DNA from: Epiperipatus broadwayi
Lineage: Eukaryota > Onychophora > Udeonychophora > Euonychophora > Peripatidae
Direction: 5' to 3'
Length of the DNA: 64,000 nt
Assembly: GCA_028023455.1 (NCBI GenBank)
Contig: JAQFVV010000073.1
Span: 124,001 to 188,000, forward strand
Within the stretch, counting starts at the first letter, position 1; every line of letters begins with the position of its first letter. Positions 10,801-24,435 of this stretch are shown here, piece by piece. The translations under genes and the position numbers were made by a program. The notes beneath the pieces were generated by a model, which saw only the letters and a list, made by a program, of their open reading frames with translations, was not told where the DNA came from and made no database searches.

Positions 10801-13800
10801 ATTAAAATTCAGGTAATAGTGTATTGGTGTATGATTAGGATTTTCAGAATTTTTGGGATCTGCAAAACATTGAGAAACAGATAAAGCTTTTATTTTAAAA
10901 TGACATTTTATTAACAAAAAACTAAAAAAAAGGTATTTACACATTTCCTCATAGATTTCCCCTGTTCGTCAACCATATAAAAAACACACACACAAAAAAA
11001 AACAGCAGATACTGCTAAATTGTAATAGGACAAAGTATTATTCAATTATCAACGAACTGGGGTCTACAATTGCTACAGAGTGACTTTATTTTATGAACAG
11101 GTAACTATACTATTTAGCTTTAAATAATCATGTAACCTTTAAATATGACAACAATTGTTAACTTCTTAAATATATTTTAAACATTAAATTACTTTGTTTA
11201 TTTTACAGTTGTGAATATTGGTCATGAAGACTTACACATTAATTAACTCAAATTAATAAGCCTTAACCACTTGCTTTTAAAATTTTAAATATTTTACACC
11301 ATTTGCTTACCCTAGTATGAATTAAACGACTGTTCAAGTGTTAAGAATTGGTACACAGACAGTTCATACTTTCACTTATACCCATGTAAATCATATACCA
11401 ATATTCCCACAGGAGTAATCTTTTAATTGGCTTACCATTCCAGTGATGTTCTCATATGGCTGTAAACTGGAACCTTTTATACACCCTGCTTATTATTATA
11501 CACATATGTTTTATTTCTCAAATTCAATACTTAACTTTATACTTATTCTTGGTTCTTAACTAGCTACCTAAAGCTAAATAAAGTGCAATGTCTCAATACA
11601 ATAGATCACGCTTTCAAACCCACACTCACAAATAAACAGCAAATTGATTTTATGACCCTGCTAACAATATTCATAACTTATACTCTTACAATACCATAAC
11701 TAATATACACCCATAAGGAAACAAAGTCAGCATCAACATGAGTGTTGGCATAAACCCAGAATAAGAGAAAAAGCACCTTTTCATTAAGGCTAAGGTATGC
11801 TAGGATTAATCGCTAGCCATACAAATATAAATGGGTTTGCACAAAGTACTCCAGCTATTAATAAAGAAAGCATCTTATGGTGTAAAATCAAACAAAGTGG
11901 GAAATTCATTTACCACTTCTAAATACTTTATAAATTTTACTATTTAGTGAGCTAGCTATGCTACAGCTTTATTGGCTAGGTGGTGATCCTTTAACCAACC
12001 ATGCAAACAAGGGTCCTTCACCAATCCACATGCACATATATGATAATTTAAACTTCAATTACATCCACAACATATTGCACTGTCACATGAGCCAACAATT
12101 TTATAAGCTTAAATCAGCTTATCCATAAAGTCATTTTTAACTTTAATAATAAAAAAATTAAAAACAAGAAATGTGCATCTTTGCAAAATCATCTTCTGTT
12201 CCCCCTTTTGGGACAAAGTTATTTTATTCTGTCACAATATGCATTCCATATTAAAATATTATTTTATTAGTATAAAATATTTAATAATAATAACCTGATC
12301 ATTTAAAAACTTCATATATTAAATATTTTCATTCATAACTTTCACTAATCTAATTAGGTCAAGCAATAATTTTGTAGTTAAAAGACATATCTCAAAATTT
12401 TATACTAACTCAAACTAAGAAAAAAAAATCTAAGTATGTGTTAACCCTAAACTTAAGCAAAAACTCATATGCTAACACATTAGATAAATATAACTTCAAA
12501 AAAAATAATAACAAGGAATAAAAATTATACTTAAATAGTTCTTGTTCAATCATCCTCCAAGTCTTTTATATTATTGCAGCTGCAAATCTCACTTACAGTT
12601 TTGTGTTCACACATATTTGAATACTTAATCCATGGAAAATTTCAATAAACTCTTTCATGAACTAATCCTTATGGTTTAAACATTTATGTTTAAAGTTTAG
12701 AATATAACACATTCTTTAAACAGGAAAACATTAATCCAGATGGTATTTATTTTATCGATTCATTTTTTTAGACATAAATAATCCTTGCAATTCAAAGAAG
12801 TAATAAAATTTTTAAATGACCATTAATACTTTACACAGTTTATGTTTCTACAATAAAATTTTATTTTTAATATTAGAAGGTAATCAGCTTTCTCTTAACT
12901 TTCTTTCAGACACATACGTTGGTTTATGGTAACTTAGATCGGAGAAGTCCAATAATTCACACATTCTCTCAAAGAATTGTAGCATTATATTCCATCAATT
13001 TTGGCATAGGTTGGTAGCATATCGATTTAACTAATAATTTTATTTCCTTATCTGCATTAATTATTTATTTTTCTTATTGACAAATTGTCACTTCAAGTCA
13101 ACGACGACCCAGACAATATTTTAGGTGGGATTTAACATATAACATTTGTATTGGAATTCAGTTCCCGCCATATTTTTGCTAAAAAATTAAATAATTATTT
13201 TCTTTCTAAACTTTCGATGATACAAATAATTATATCCATCCGTTTTAATAAGTGAACATTTGGAATACAGCTCCACAAAATTCAATGTTTGCTCAATTTT
13301 TTTTAAGTAAAATTTTATCTGTGGTCTATGCTGCATTATTTGCCGATGGTAAAGTGGGTCAAAAAGCTCAGACGATGACTAATTTCAGGAAAAAATTAAA
13401 CATATGCCTGGCAAAAAATGTAGCCACTAGACAAACAATAATATAAATTTTTAACTAAAATTTCATTTAGAAATGGAGCTAGCTAGGATAACAGTAAAAA
13501 TTGAAATTTTTAGTATTTGTAAAATGATAGTTTAACCTGAGCAACGTTCCCCTAGAGACAAAATGATGACCAAGAGCCCAGTTTTAAAGATGGGTGAGTT
13601 TAAATACTTTTGGTACACCCCCCCCATTTCAATTTCTGAATGGTACTTTTTGTCAATCAAATTATATCCAATTTTTAATTGTTTGTTTGCTATTGTTTTA
13701 TAAATTACCTATTCACATTTTTACCGATATCACGTGGTTTTGTTGAATTTTCCCACTGGTGAGAATTCCCCTGAGAGAATAAAAATGAAAGATTTTAATA

Positions 13801-14400
13801 TAAAAAAAAATAATACACAGCAAAACAACTTTAAACTCAAGATTTTAATGGAAATTAGCTGCTATGAATATGACGTTGAAATGAAGTAATAGTTCTCTCA
13901 AAAGGCTTTCCACTTACTATTCCTAATGATTATTGATTATTTCTATAATTAAAATTTTCTAATACATTTTACATATATGCATGTACACATATATATATAT
14001 ATATAACTCTACTTAAACCCGATTTCATAATACTTTTATTGATTCTTGATTTTTCCCTACAACTTTCTTCAGTATTTTATAGTCAAAAATTTAATTCTTC
14101 CCGATATGATTTTCACTAGACACTTGTTATCCAATAGACAGGATATTTACTTTATAAAATCTACCCCCCCTCTTTTTTTTCTGATTCATCTTCACTATTA
14201 ATAAGTCTATAAAATATTTTTAATAAATAAACTTTCAACCTCGACCGTTTCTGAATCTCTAAATTTTTGTTAAATTGACATTTTAAATAAAACAATTATT
14301 CTTTCAAGCATTTATGAATAAATTTGGCTAGAGTATTAAGTAATTTACGAAAACCTATTCAAATGTTATTTTGACTCGAACTTAGTACTCTCTAAATAAC
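7862..14400. other. Long gene-free stretch
   Basis: No gene is supported here; all ORFs are short and of the length expected by chance in DNA this AT-rich. Notable items are a short TA microsatellite near 8270, a hairpin at about 9497-9520 (GCACACTTT/AAAGTGTGT), an isolated mariner-end-like string at 9353-9372, and a slightly more GC-rich patch at 9690-9870 of unknown origin. Runs of C occur near 13617 and 14164. The remainder looks like unannotated intergenic or intronic DNA. Confidence 0.6.
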
Positions 14401-14406
14401 TTTTAT

Positions 14407-15345
14407 AAGAAAACATAAGAAGTGGTGATGATGTGACATTTATTGGCTTAAAACCAATCTTGCTTAATAAGATAGTGGTGGCTATGGTTATTAAAGAACT
14501 AAAGATACTGAAATATATGGGTACTGAACTGAGGTCAGACCTATATGACTATATAAGCTAATGAGCTTGGATTGAAAATATTATTGAGTTTTCAGTTTAA
14601 AATTCGTACTTTTGTAGTTAAGTAGAGATAAAAGATGACTGCTGGAGGGTTGCACTAGATCCTAAGATCTAGATGCAGTGCTCTCAGATCCAAGGCTCCT
14701 CACTGATGAAGGCCACAAGCCAGAAAGTAGTCTGGGGATATGGATGAGTAGGCATTAGATGGGGATTTTATGCACACACCTTCTGGCATTCATTGATTAC
14801 TCTGGCTTGAACTGAGTGGCAATGTTGTATGGAGAGTTTTTCCTGTTTTAATAACAGTCATAAGAAAGCACAAGAAATGCTAATCTTGTGATGTTTATTG
14901 GCTTAAAACCAACCCTGCCTAATAGCATAGTGGTGGCTATGGTTATTGAAGAACCAAAGATACCAAAATGTATGGGTACTGAACTGAGTTCAGACCTATA
15001 TGACTATATAAGCTAATGAGCTTGGATTGAAAATATTGAGTTTTCAATTTAAAACTCATACTTTTGTAGTTACGTAAAGATAAAAGGTTCTGGAGGGTTG
15101 CATTAGATCATAAGATCTAGGTGCAGTGCTCTCAGATCCAAGGCTCCTCACTGATGAAGGCTACAAGCCAGGAACTAGTCTGGGGATATTGGATGAGTGT
15201 GCACTAGATGGGGATTTTATGCACAAGTCTTCTGGAATTCATTGATTACTCTGTCTTGCACTGAGTGGCAATACTGTATGTTTTGCCTGTTTTAATAACA
15301 GTTATAAGCAAGCATAAGAAATGGTAATTATGTGGTGTTTATTGG
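14407..15345 (+). repeat. Tandem array of a ~450-bp repeat (two units plus a stub)
   Basis: Unit 1 starts near 14407, unit 2 near 14862, and a stub of unit 3 at 15306-15345 is cut off by the foldback element. Units 1 and 2 align along nearly their full length with modest divergence (for example TTTATTGGCTTAAAACCAA, TGACTATATAAGCTAATGAG, CTGATGAAGGC). A third, inverted copy lies at about 23222-23655, so this is an interspersed family and not a local satellite. No coding capacity is seen. Each unit contains a CTGATGA ... GAAA-like segment (see findings). The family is unrecognised; a SINE or a non-autonomous PLE are both possible. Confidence 0.85.
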
Positions 15346-15370
15346 CTTAATTAGAACAAAATTTGTAATC

Positions 15371-15744
15371 ATAATAAAAATAATAAAATATAATGGTAAT
15401 AAACTATTATAAACAGTCTTTCAATGCACAGAAGTACTTTTGGTTAATTTCTTAAATCTGCCTCAATTGCTGCAAAGGTCATCAATCGAAATCTCATGAA
15501 ACCTGTATTTTAATGTTAGCAATTTGTCTTTTTATAAATAGGAATAAAATGCATTTAATAAATAGACAAGCTGCTAACATTAAACTACAGGATTCATGGG
15601 ATTTGAATTGAGGATGTCTGCTTCCACTTTGTTTTTTAAATTTAATGGCAGTTGAGGCAGGTTTAAAAAATTAACCAAAAGTACTTCTGTGGATTGAAAA
15701 ACTGTTTATAAGTTTATTCCCATTACATTTTATTATTTTTATTA
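15371..15744. mobile_element. 374-bp foldback hairpin element
   Basis: The two halves are inverted copies: ATAATAAAAATAATAAAAT at the left end mirrors ATTTTATTATTTTTAT at the right end. Inside, AGAAGTACTTTTGGTTAA mirrors TTAACCAAAAGTACTTCT, and GTTAGCA..TTGTCT mirrors AGACAA..TGCTAAC. The unpaired centre is only about 34 bases (15530-15563). It has no ORF. This is the architecture of a foldback transposon or MITE, and it truncates the third unit of the preceding tandem array, so it is the younger insertion. Confidence 0.8.
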
Positions 15745-18700
15745 GGATATATATATATTTTGACCTTGTAATTATGCATCCTCACTTCCAGATAGTATAA
15801 AATATAAAATAAATGGATTCTATTGCAGTTAATAATTAATAACTAAAATATTCAGCATTAAAATTAAAATATTCCACTAGCTCAAATTTAAAATTCGAAT
15901 AAGGTTCAATTTATAAAAAATATATTAAATAAATATTTAATATTTTCATGAGACTTGAAGTGAAAATACAGTTGACAAGATAGATTACATTGAGCCAATA
16001 TCCCACAGGATACTACCTCAATGGCATAAGAACACTATCCCCCTTATTACTATTTTAAATAACAAACTCAGTATTCTTATGACTTTAATAACTTCTACTC
16101 ACTAAGACTAAACTAATAATTAAATCTTAATCTTCTATTTAATAATAATCTAGCTCAATAAAATAATCTCAGGTTCATAAAATTTATTCTAAGTTAATAA
16201 AAATACGGTAGTAAAATATGAGAAGGGATTTTATGTCATAATCTACTACACTTAAACTAATAATAATAAATAATAATAATAATAATATTCTTCATGTAAT
16301 GATATAATAAATACGTGGTAGCATTTTAATAATCTGACAAACAAAATATGTGTGGCAACAGATAGCATATAATTTAATACAATATTGTGATAACTGATTT
16401 ATGACCAATAAATAATGTAAGATTATGATTATTTAATTATAATGAATATCAATAAAATATTTAAAATTCTTAAAATAATTCTTTATTTATCTTTTGTGCA
16501 AAATTATATATTTGTTTCAGTTATTATGCATATATCGTGTTTTCATGCAGCGATGTGGAGAAATAAATAACTCTGACACAAAATTTTTTTTAATAACAAA
16601 ATTTAACAAAGTTTATTACTAACAATAAATAACTAAACAATTTATTTACATTATTTACAGTAGATATCCTTAACCCTTTTTATTTTACAGTTTGATCTAC
16701 CTGGTTATAAAAAATAATAATTTATATTTCAATTATATTTTATTTAGATTTAGGACAAAATAAAAAATAAAAATGTTATTATTTGGTTTCTCATCATGGT
16801 TAACTTATTACAAATAAATTTATCTACTTTATTAGCAACAGCATTTTATCTCTAATATTATTAAACTATCCTATTTTAAAAATTCATACTTAGAAAGATT
16901 CCATAGAAAACAAAATTTTATAGTGAGTATGGATTTCTCAAAATATTAAAAAAAATTCATCTTGCAAAGTCAAAGATGTTACACAAACTATTATCCAAAA
17001 TTCAATACTAGATTTTAGTATTTATCACACAATGTTTACTAATCATAATACATTCTTCTTTAAGCCTTACTTTAGTATGATATAAGTTTAATCATTAATA
17101 GATTTCTGTTAATTAATAAACAAAAATATACTATGCATATTGTTTACATAATCTACTTTGTACTATTGTATTTTAAAAAAAAATATGCCATACTTATTTT
17201 CTCTTAAAAAAATATACTAAAGCATTTTTAAAATATTATCACTTTAAAAATATCTTTGTTTAGATACCTTATTATAAAAAAATTTATATTTCATTTCCGA
17301 AATAAAATTCAAAATATATTTTATGATTCTTTTCCTTCCCTAGGATACTTTGGATCTTCAATTTTAAGTTATAATATTCTGCTCCTTATAAGCAACTAAA
17401 CTAATCTTATACAAAAAAAACGATAGCATAACATAAGTTCTAAATTATTTATCATTTCTCTTAAAATATCTTACCAAACGATGCAGTTACATGAAATAAA
17501 GATAGCGAAAATAGATGTATAGGATTAAGGAAGAAAGCTAGAGTATTATTCTTAACATATCTCAAAATCATGGCACAGTGCAAAGAGGTAGGACATATAT
17601 CTGCCTAATATCCTCTAGTACAGGGGTGATGTTAAAGCTATTTCTTCAGCTTTATTAAAACATCCAATATTTAAAGAAATATAAACACTGTCCAAATAAA
17701 ATATGTATCAGTCATAGGGCTATGTTAACTATGCTGATAACCACATAAAAAGACTAAATATTATTCCCATTCCTTATCACATCCTATTTTAAAATACATC
17801 ATCTTGGTTTCCTGCTAACTATAGTACTTCCAAGTCAATATCTCAATATTATTTCTCAAGATTTTTCTACATCTTACATCGATAAAATAACTGTCTGCAT
17901 TTACAAAACAATAAATAAAATTCATTAATAGTTAAACATTCTTACGATCCCATAAGAAAAGTCTGCTTATTCCATTGCTCTGTATGTTTAATCATATACG
18001 ATTTACTTAGACAATATTTGAATATCCCATATCATAAAATTTTTAAAAGAATCACACAATTATTTGTTATGTTGGATTATATTACTAATAAAAAAAAAAT
18101 AAAAAAAAAAATTGTCGTATGCATATTTTCAAATCAATCCTATCTCATAAAGTTTTTTAAAATGTTGTATAAAATGCGTTACATATAATTTTAAAAAAAA
18201 AACTTTTACACTTCATTCTTCCAATTTATGGATGATCTAAAGAAAACAAAAATATACATTATAAAATTATTAATAGTTATTATTATTACCAATAAACCTT
18301 TATCTAGTTATCGTGTTCAGTAGGCTTCTTTTGTCCACTTGAGCATTGCAGATATAAAAAAAAAAAATCATACCCATACTCTTTATATTAAAATATTTTT
18401 TAGCTAAATTATTAGATTGTTATATTATAAGATTTTAATATTAACAAATTAATGTTTTTATGTTTTTCCTAATCTTATATAAAATTTTAGATTTAAATTA
18501 GATTAACAAAATAATAAAAAAAAAAATCAAAACTATAGTTACATATTTTCTTGACGATAGTTCTGATAAGTCCAAAATACTTATTATTTTCTCTAGAGTT
18601 TTTTTTTTAAAATGTTCTCCAAGCATGTTAAAGTTTAAAACAAAATAATTATTAATCCATTTATTAAAATCTAGAAAATAATCCTTGTTTTCATTTTTAG

Positions 18701-20599
18701 GATGATAATATTAATTAATCCCTTGAAGCTTCTTAATCTTCTCTACCAATATTCTCTGAGTATCCGATGCATCAATCCATCTAATTTAATTTTAAAATAT
18801 TCGATAAACTTTTAAGTACCATTTATATTTCCATGGATCCATTTTTCATTCATCTATGTGTTCACTTTTATCTCTGTTTTCTTCTTGATACATTGAAACT
18901 TTCACTTGGTATTTTTATACATCTCTTTTAAAATAAAAACTTCAAATACTTTTGAACAAATTTTTTTCCAAGTACATTTTAAATAATTCGAAGAACGGAT
19001 ATTTTAATACAAAACGCTTCTGTAACATATTTTCCTGGGTTCTTTATTCAACTCTGCACTCGAAATATTTTTTAAAAAAATGTTACCTTTAGAAAGGATA
19101 TAACATTTTATTCCTTTGAATATTATACTATATAAAATAATTCAGGCAATATATAATTATCTTATTACAATTTAAAATAAATCTTGAATAAACTTATGCA
19201 TAATAATGCGTCTCCAATTTTTTTTTCATTAGACTCCGTATAATGTCCGAGCTGTGGTTTTTATGTACCAAAACAGTTCTTCGGTTAAATATCAATAAAG
19301 CTGTATCAATAAATATTTCAAATATTTTTTCAGCATTACAATTTCTATCCATTTTATTTTGTAGTATATCCATTTTTTATTGCGTAGCTTAGGTTAAACT
19401 TCTAGATAAAATATGACTGGTAAGTACTTTAAAAATTAGAAAATCATATTAAACAAAATTATTCAAATATTTTTAGTTTATACTTTCTCTTGCAAAAAAT
19501 ATTTTTTAAAATTATCAATTAGTTTTTTGCAGATAAAGTTATAAGAAAGTACCAAAAAATTGACTAAAATAAAAGATTTTTTAAAACACTATCTTTTGAT
19601 AGTTATAATTTACCTCTCTCCGGTTTCAATACATTTTTTATTCTCCCGCTATAAGTTAGTTACAACAATATTTATAGTCTGTAAGGATACTTATTTCTTA
19701 TTGGTCAATTCTTACCCCGCTTGAAAACAAATTTACAGATTTTCAATTTATAGTAGAATTATATTTGAAAAATAAAATGATGACGTAATGAACCTAAAAC
19801 ATTACTTAAAATATTACATCATTTAAATATGCAATAACGACAGTTAACTTAATATTTATTATTATTTGCTTTTATGATAGGCAATAATTCTATCCAATTC
19901 TATAATATAACTTTTAAAATATTTTAAACTTTGTTATTATTCAAACAAGCAGTGTGTGATAGTATACATTAAAACAATCACGTGATTCCAATTTAGACGA
20001 TTTTCAATCTATTTCTCTGTCTAAACTAATAAAACCGATACACTTATTATATTGTATAAAATAATTATAAAAATTTGGAAGAATAATTTAGAAAATATAG
20101 AATTAGATATAATTTTCACCATCACAAAGTTTATTTTAAAAATATACTATATTAATTTTGACTATTTTAATATGATTACAAATCTAAATATAGCATTTAT
20201 TAAATCATACGTTTTAAACTATAAAAATCGGATTTTTAAATATACTTTTAATTATTTATAGCTGTGTTATTTAATATGGCCAGCTTTTACAACCATATGC
20301 AACAATATTTTAAGCTTTACATAACCATTCCTTAAATGATTTTATATACTACGTATTTATTTTAGCCTCAAATTGTACTTTAAAGATATAATTGACTTAA
20401 TATAATTAATGTATTAAAAGAACATATTCTAAATTTAAAATTTTTTAGTAATTGACTGTTATAAACTATTACTGGCCTATAGAAAAGGGCACAATATATA
20501 TATATATATTGATATTGACACAAAGGTCATTTTTTCTCACAATTAGTTTATAATGGTCAGATGTGTAATCTACAAGTTGTTAAATGTTTGCATGGCACA
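15745..20599. other. Gene-free, extremely AT-rich stretch
   Basis: No gene is supported. A TAA-type microsatellite lies around 16258-16290. The text at about 15985-16100 (CAATGGCATAAGAA... then CTTATGAC) resembles 61130-61190 and may be an old dispersed repeat. The string CAGGGGTG at 17621-17628 resembles a hAT end but has no matching target duplication with the hAT end at 25.85 kb. Poly(A)/poly(T) runs are frequent. Confidence 0.55.
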
Positions 20600-21001
20600 A
20601 TAAAATACAAACATCCTATTTTATGGAAAATTGAGGAGGGCAAGATTCATCTAGACAATGTGTCTGCATGGAAAGGTTTGAGTGTGAAATAAGTTTTAAT
20701 TAAATTCAGCATAGCCCAGCTTATCTATCAGCCAAATTTACTTGATCTCTAACCATCTGACTTCTTTTTATTCTCTTGATAAAAAAATGCCCAATTTCTT
20801 TTTGCAGACTTAGAAATAATGAATAAAAAAACAACACAGACATTAAAACGCTTCACTTTGTGTATCCAAACTACTTCAAAAAGTAAAGAATACATGTAGA
20901 GGGGTATATTGTGTTAAATGAACAGTACTTTGAAGGAGATGAAATTTATAAATAAACCATTTTTATTATAAAATTCTGGTTATTTTTGGATACCTCCTCA
21001 C
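20600..21001 (+). pseudogene. mariner-family transposase, C-terminal remnant
   Basis: Fragments of a Tc1/mariner transposase C-terminus are readable across stops and frame changes. At about 20645-20690 the frame gives LDNVSAWKGLSVK, the degraded form of the D-N-A/H-x-A block holding the second catalytic aspartate. At 20705-20773 it gives FSIAQLIYQPNLLDL, a stop, then PSDFFLF (family consensus: Y-x-P-D-L-x-P-S/C-D-F-F-L-F, with the third catalytic Asp). At 20920-20940 it gives EQYFEGD, the nearly invariant mariner terminus. About 60 bases on, GGATACCTCCTCAC (to about 21001) looks like the right terminal inverted repeat. The element is inactive, and the N-terminal DNA-binding half was not found. 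Confidence 0.8.
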
Positions 21002-21394
21002 ATATCTCTTGAATTATCTGTGTTCATTGATAAATAAGACATGTAATAATAAGGAAAAAAGTATTTAAGTATAACCAAACTAAATTAAAACTATCAACTG
21101 ATTTTTAAATGAGTATAGATATATTTTTTTAAATTAATTATTTCTTGATAAATTTAGTTAGATATTAAACAATTTAATAACAAATACAAATATTTAATGT
21201 TGACCAAAAAGCAAAATCCAGTTTATTAGTATTATTAGTATTTTAGTTCAATTGCCTTTTGATCTAATGAAAAAAGAATCAATGTATATCTTTTATAATG
21301 AGTGCCATTCTAATTTCTCAACTAGTGAAAACAATTTTGGTTCCAATGAAAAAAAATAGCATTTTTTCAATTATGTGAATTGTTTTTACAGGTA

Positions 21395-21650
21395 ATATTA
21401 TGGCTAAACCTAAGAAAAAATTCAGAGAGTAAATTATTGCTTTATTTAGTGAATATATTACTGATGCAACTGATTTGTCAAAAATATTTATCAAATAAAG
21501 CTATATAGTCATCCAAACTACCAGAAAATTTGTGAAAAGTTTTTGCTGATAATAAAGATAAGGATTTATTTTATTTTCAAGCATTTAAAAAAATTGAGAG
21601 AGCCAATTTTGGCAAATGTCTTGATTTCAGTAGTATTCAAACAATGTCAT
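21395..21650 (+). other. Possible coding fossil upstream of the repeat cluster
   Basis: A short stretch begins ATGGCTAAACCTAAGAAAAA and gives a basic start (MAKPKKKFRE, then a stop), followed by other broken fragments. It could be the beginning of the hAT transposase recognised at 24.4-25.6 kb, separated from it by the repeat cluster, but no diagnostic motif supports that. Treat it as unassigned. Confidence 0.25.
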
Positions 21651-21654
21651 GGTA

Positions 21655-23105
21655 AGTTTTAAACGATGAGCATCGCTCATTGCTCAACAAGCTTTGTGAT
21701 AAATGCTTAGCCAGAGAAAGCATTTAAAATATCTGTCAGAAACCCCTTCCCCAAACCTCTGACCAATGGTTTTGTGCTTTGGCCCTTCTCAGAGAGACAC
21801 TAGGAAAGTTTCAGATACTAGATTTAAAATACCAACCCAAAAACAGCATTTATCTAAAAATTATCTATTGAATGGAAAATCTGAAATTTTCAGACACCTA
21901 CATGTCTTCAAACCCAGTTATCCAACTCAAATAGCTAGCTATATGGTGCTTAGAGATCTTCAGCCAAACCATATATTAATAGTCTTAGCAATATAATATC
22001 GCATAAGACTTAAAGCAGAGACTATAAATAGTCAAATAAAAAATAGTCATAGGTCACATTACCCCATTTTTCTAAGCTTGTAGGATATAAACAATGAGCA
22101 TTGCTAATTGCTCAACAAACTTTGTGATAAATGCCTAGCCAGAGAATGCATTTAAAATATCTCTGTCAGGACACCCCCTCACACCTCTGACCAATGGTTT
22201 CATGCTTTGGCACTCCTCAGAGAGTTTCTAGGGTAGTTTCAGACACTAGATCTAAAAATACCAACCTAAAGACAGCATTTATCTGAAAGTTATCTATTGA
22301 GTGTGAAATCTGAAATTTTCAGACACCTACATGTCTTCAAACTCAGCTATCCAACTCAAATAGCTATATGGAGCTGAGAGATCTTTAGCCAAACCATATA
22401 TTAGTAGTCTTAGCAATATAACATCACATAAGACTTAAAGCAGAGACTATAAATAGTCAAATAAAAAGTAATTATAGATCACATGGCCCCATTTCTTTTA
22501 AGCTTGTAAGATATAAACAATGAACATTGCTAATTGCTTAATAATCTTTGTGATAAATGCTTATCTAGAGAAAATATTTAAAATATCTGGACTCCCCCCC
22601 CCACCCAAACCTTTGAACAATGGTTTCATGCTTTGGCACTCTTTAGAGAGTTTCTAAGGTAGTTTCAGACACTAGATCTTAAAAGAAATGGGTCATGTAA
22701 TCTATGACTATTTTTTATTAAGATGTGAAGTTATATTGGTAAGACTAGTAATATGTGGTTTGGCTGCAGATCTCTCAGCCCCATATAGCTATTTGAGTTG
22801 GATAACTGGGTTTAAAGACACATAGGTGCATTTTCCACTCAATAGGTAACTTTTATATAAATGCTGACTTTGGGTTGGGATTTTTAGATCTAGGGTCTTA
22901 AACTATCTCAGCACCACTCTGAGGAGTGCCAAAGCATAAAACAACTGGTTAGTGGTTTGGAGGGGGGGTTGTGATAGAGATATTTTAAATGCTTTCTCTG
23001 GCTAAGCATTTATCACAAAGCTTGTTGAACAATTAGCAATGCTTTATGTTTATATCTTACAAGCTTAAAAGAAATGGGGTTATGTGATCTATGACTTTAT
23101 TTTTT
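21655..23105. repeat. Cluster of a ~425-bp repeat: three direct copies and one inverted
   Basis: Copy 1 starts near 21655, copy 2 near 22088, and copy 3 (about 22511-22683) is truncated after CACTAGATCTT. There the orientation flips, and copy 4 (about 22683-23105) is the reverse complement of a whole unit. Shared landmarks are TTTGTGATAAATGCTTAGCC, CACTAGATCTAAAA, CAACTCAAATAGCTA and AGCCAAACCATATATTA. Open frames within it (for example 21766-21996) are not conserved between units. The inverted junction makes copies 3 and 4 a partial palindrome. The family is unknown. Confidence 0.85.
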
Positions 23106-23221
23106 ACATGATAAGTTGTTTCTTTTATAAGATTTTTGTACTGATTCCTAAAATAGAAAAACTGCAATCATCTGGTGGAGAGCTAATTCTACCCACTGTA
23201 TGTGACGTAATATAGACTATC

Positions 23222-23655
23222 ACAGAAACAAAACTCTCCATATAGTAGCATCACTCACTGTGAGCCAGAGTAATCAATGGATGCAGGAAGGTTTGTGCAT
23301 AAAATTCTTATTTAGTGCCTACTCATCCAATATCTCTAGATTAGTTTCTAGCTTGTGGCTTTCATCAGTGAGGATCCTTGGGTCTGAGAGAGCTGCACCT
23401 ATATATTAGGATCTAATGCAACCCTTCTGCAGTCATCTTTTACTTTTTTAGCTAACTATAATGCTTTGAGTCCAAAATTAAAACAATAATGTTTTCAAGC
23501 TAAGATTATTAGCTTGTATAATTGTTTAGATCTGAATTCAGTTCAGCATCCATACTTTGGTGTCTTTGGTTCTTTAATAATCATAGTCACCATAATCCTA
23601 TAAGATAGGATTGGTTTTAAACCATCAAACATCACATGATCACAAGATTGCCTCT
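23222..23655 (-). repeat. Inverted copy of the 14.4-kb ~450-bp repeat
   Basis: The reverse complement aligns with the units at 14407 and 14862 over most of their length: GCCAGAGTAATCAATG, TTTGTGCATAAAAT, TACTCATCCAATAT and CATCACATGATCACAAGATT are all recognisable on the plus strand. It lies immediately right of the other repeat cluster and is more diverged than the two tandem units are from each other. On the minus strand it keeps CTGATGA at 23362-23368 and GAAAC at 23344-23348. Confidence 0.8.
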
Positions 23656-24435
23656 TTGAAAAACAGCTTGCGCAAGCATAAAGAATGGTGATCATGTAAT
23701 ATGGACCATGTTATACACATAAATGGCTGATATTATCAAGATCAAATTTTTAAGCAATAATATAATGCAAAAAAGAATGGATTAGTTCAAAATATTGATG
23801 ACTCATCATGGGAATATATAAAATATATCATTTCTTTATAGAGCTTACCAGAAATGAACTCTTAGTTTTAGCGTATGTTATTTATAAAAGAAGAAAAAAA
23901 AAGTCAAAAATTATTATTTGTTAAAATTTTTCAAGCTGTTACTACAAGACAATTTATATTTCATGCATTGAAAGAAGATGAAAATATAATACGAATAATT
24001 ATTTTCATTCAAGTATCAAATGAATGAAAATTGTTACAAAGTTTTGCCAGTGAAGTGGGTATGGAAAAGATGTTAACATTTATATAGATAGACATTTCCA
24101 GGCAATATTTTTGGCCTAAGTTGAAATCTATACTAAATAAAATTTTCTTTTTTTTTCAGGATTTCATCTAGTTTTGATTTCTTGTAATGGTTGATCAGTA
24201 GCTTATACAATAACGATTGAATATTAATCAGAAAATAAGATATTTGCCATTCGTTAGTTAGTGAAGAGGTGTTGATATTTTTGACAGTTCTATAAAAGTT
24301 TTGATTCAATATAATTTACTGTTAAAAAGCTAGTTTGTCTTGTAGCTGATAGTACTGTTATCAAGACTGATGTTCTTAAAGGGGTTGTTACAAAGTTAAA
24401 GAAAAATGCAAAGAAGAAGGTAACGACTATTTTCA

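Noticed and set aside
17613-17640. CAGGGGTGATGTTAAAG as the left end of the hAT element whose right end is at 25851
   Set aside because: The match to the right end is short, and the 8-bp flanks (CTCTAGTA and TACTAGAT) are not a direct duplication; they are closer to inverted copies of each other.
21766-21996. ORF of 76 codons inside the ~425-bp repeat
   Set aside because: The frame is not preserved in the other three units, so it is not a coding sequence.
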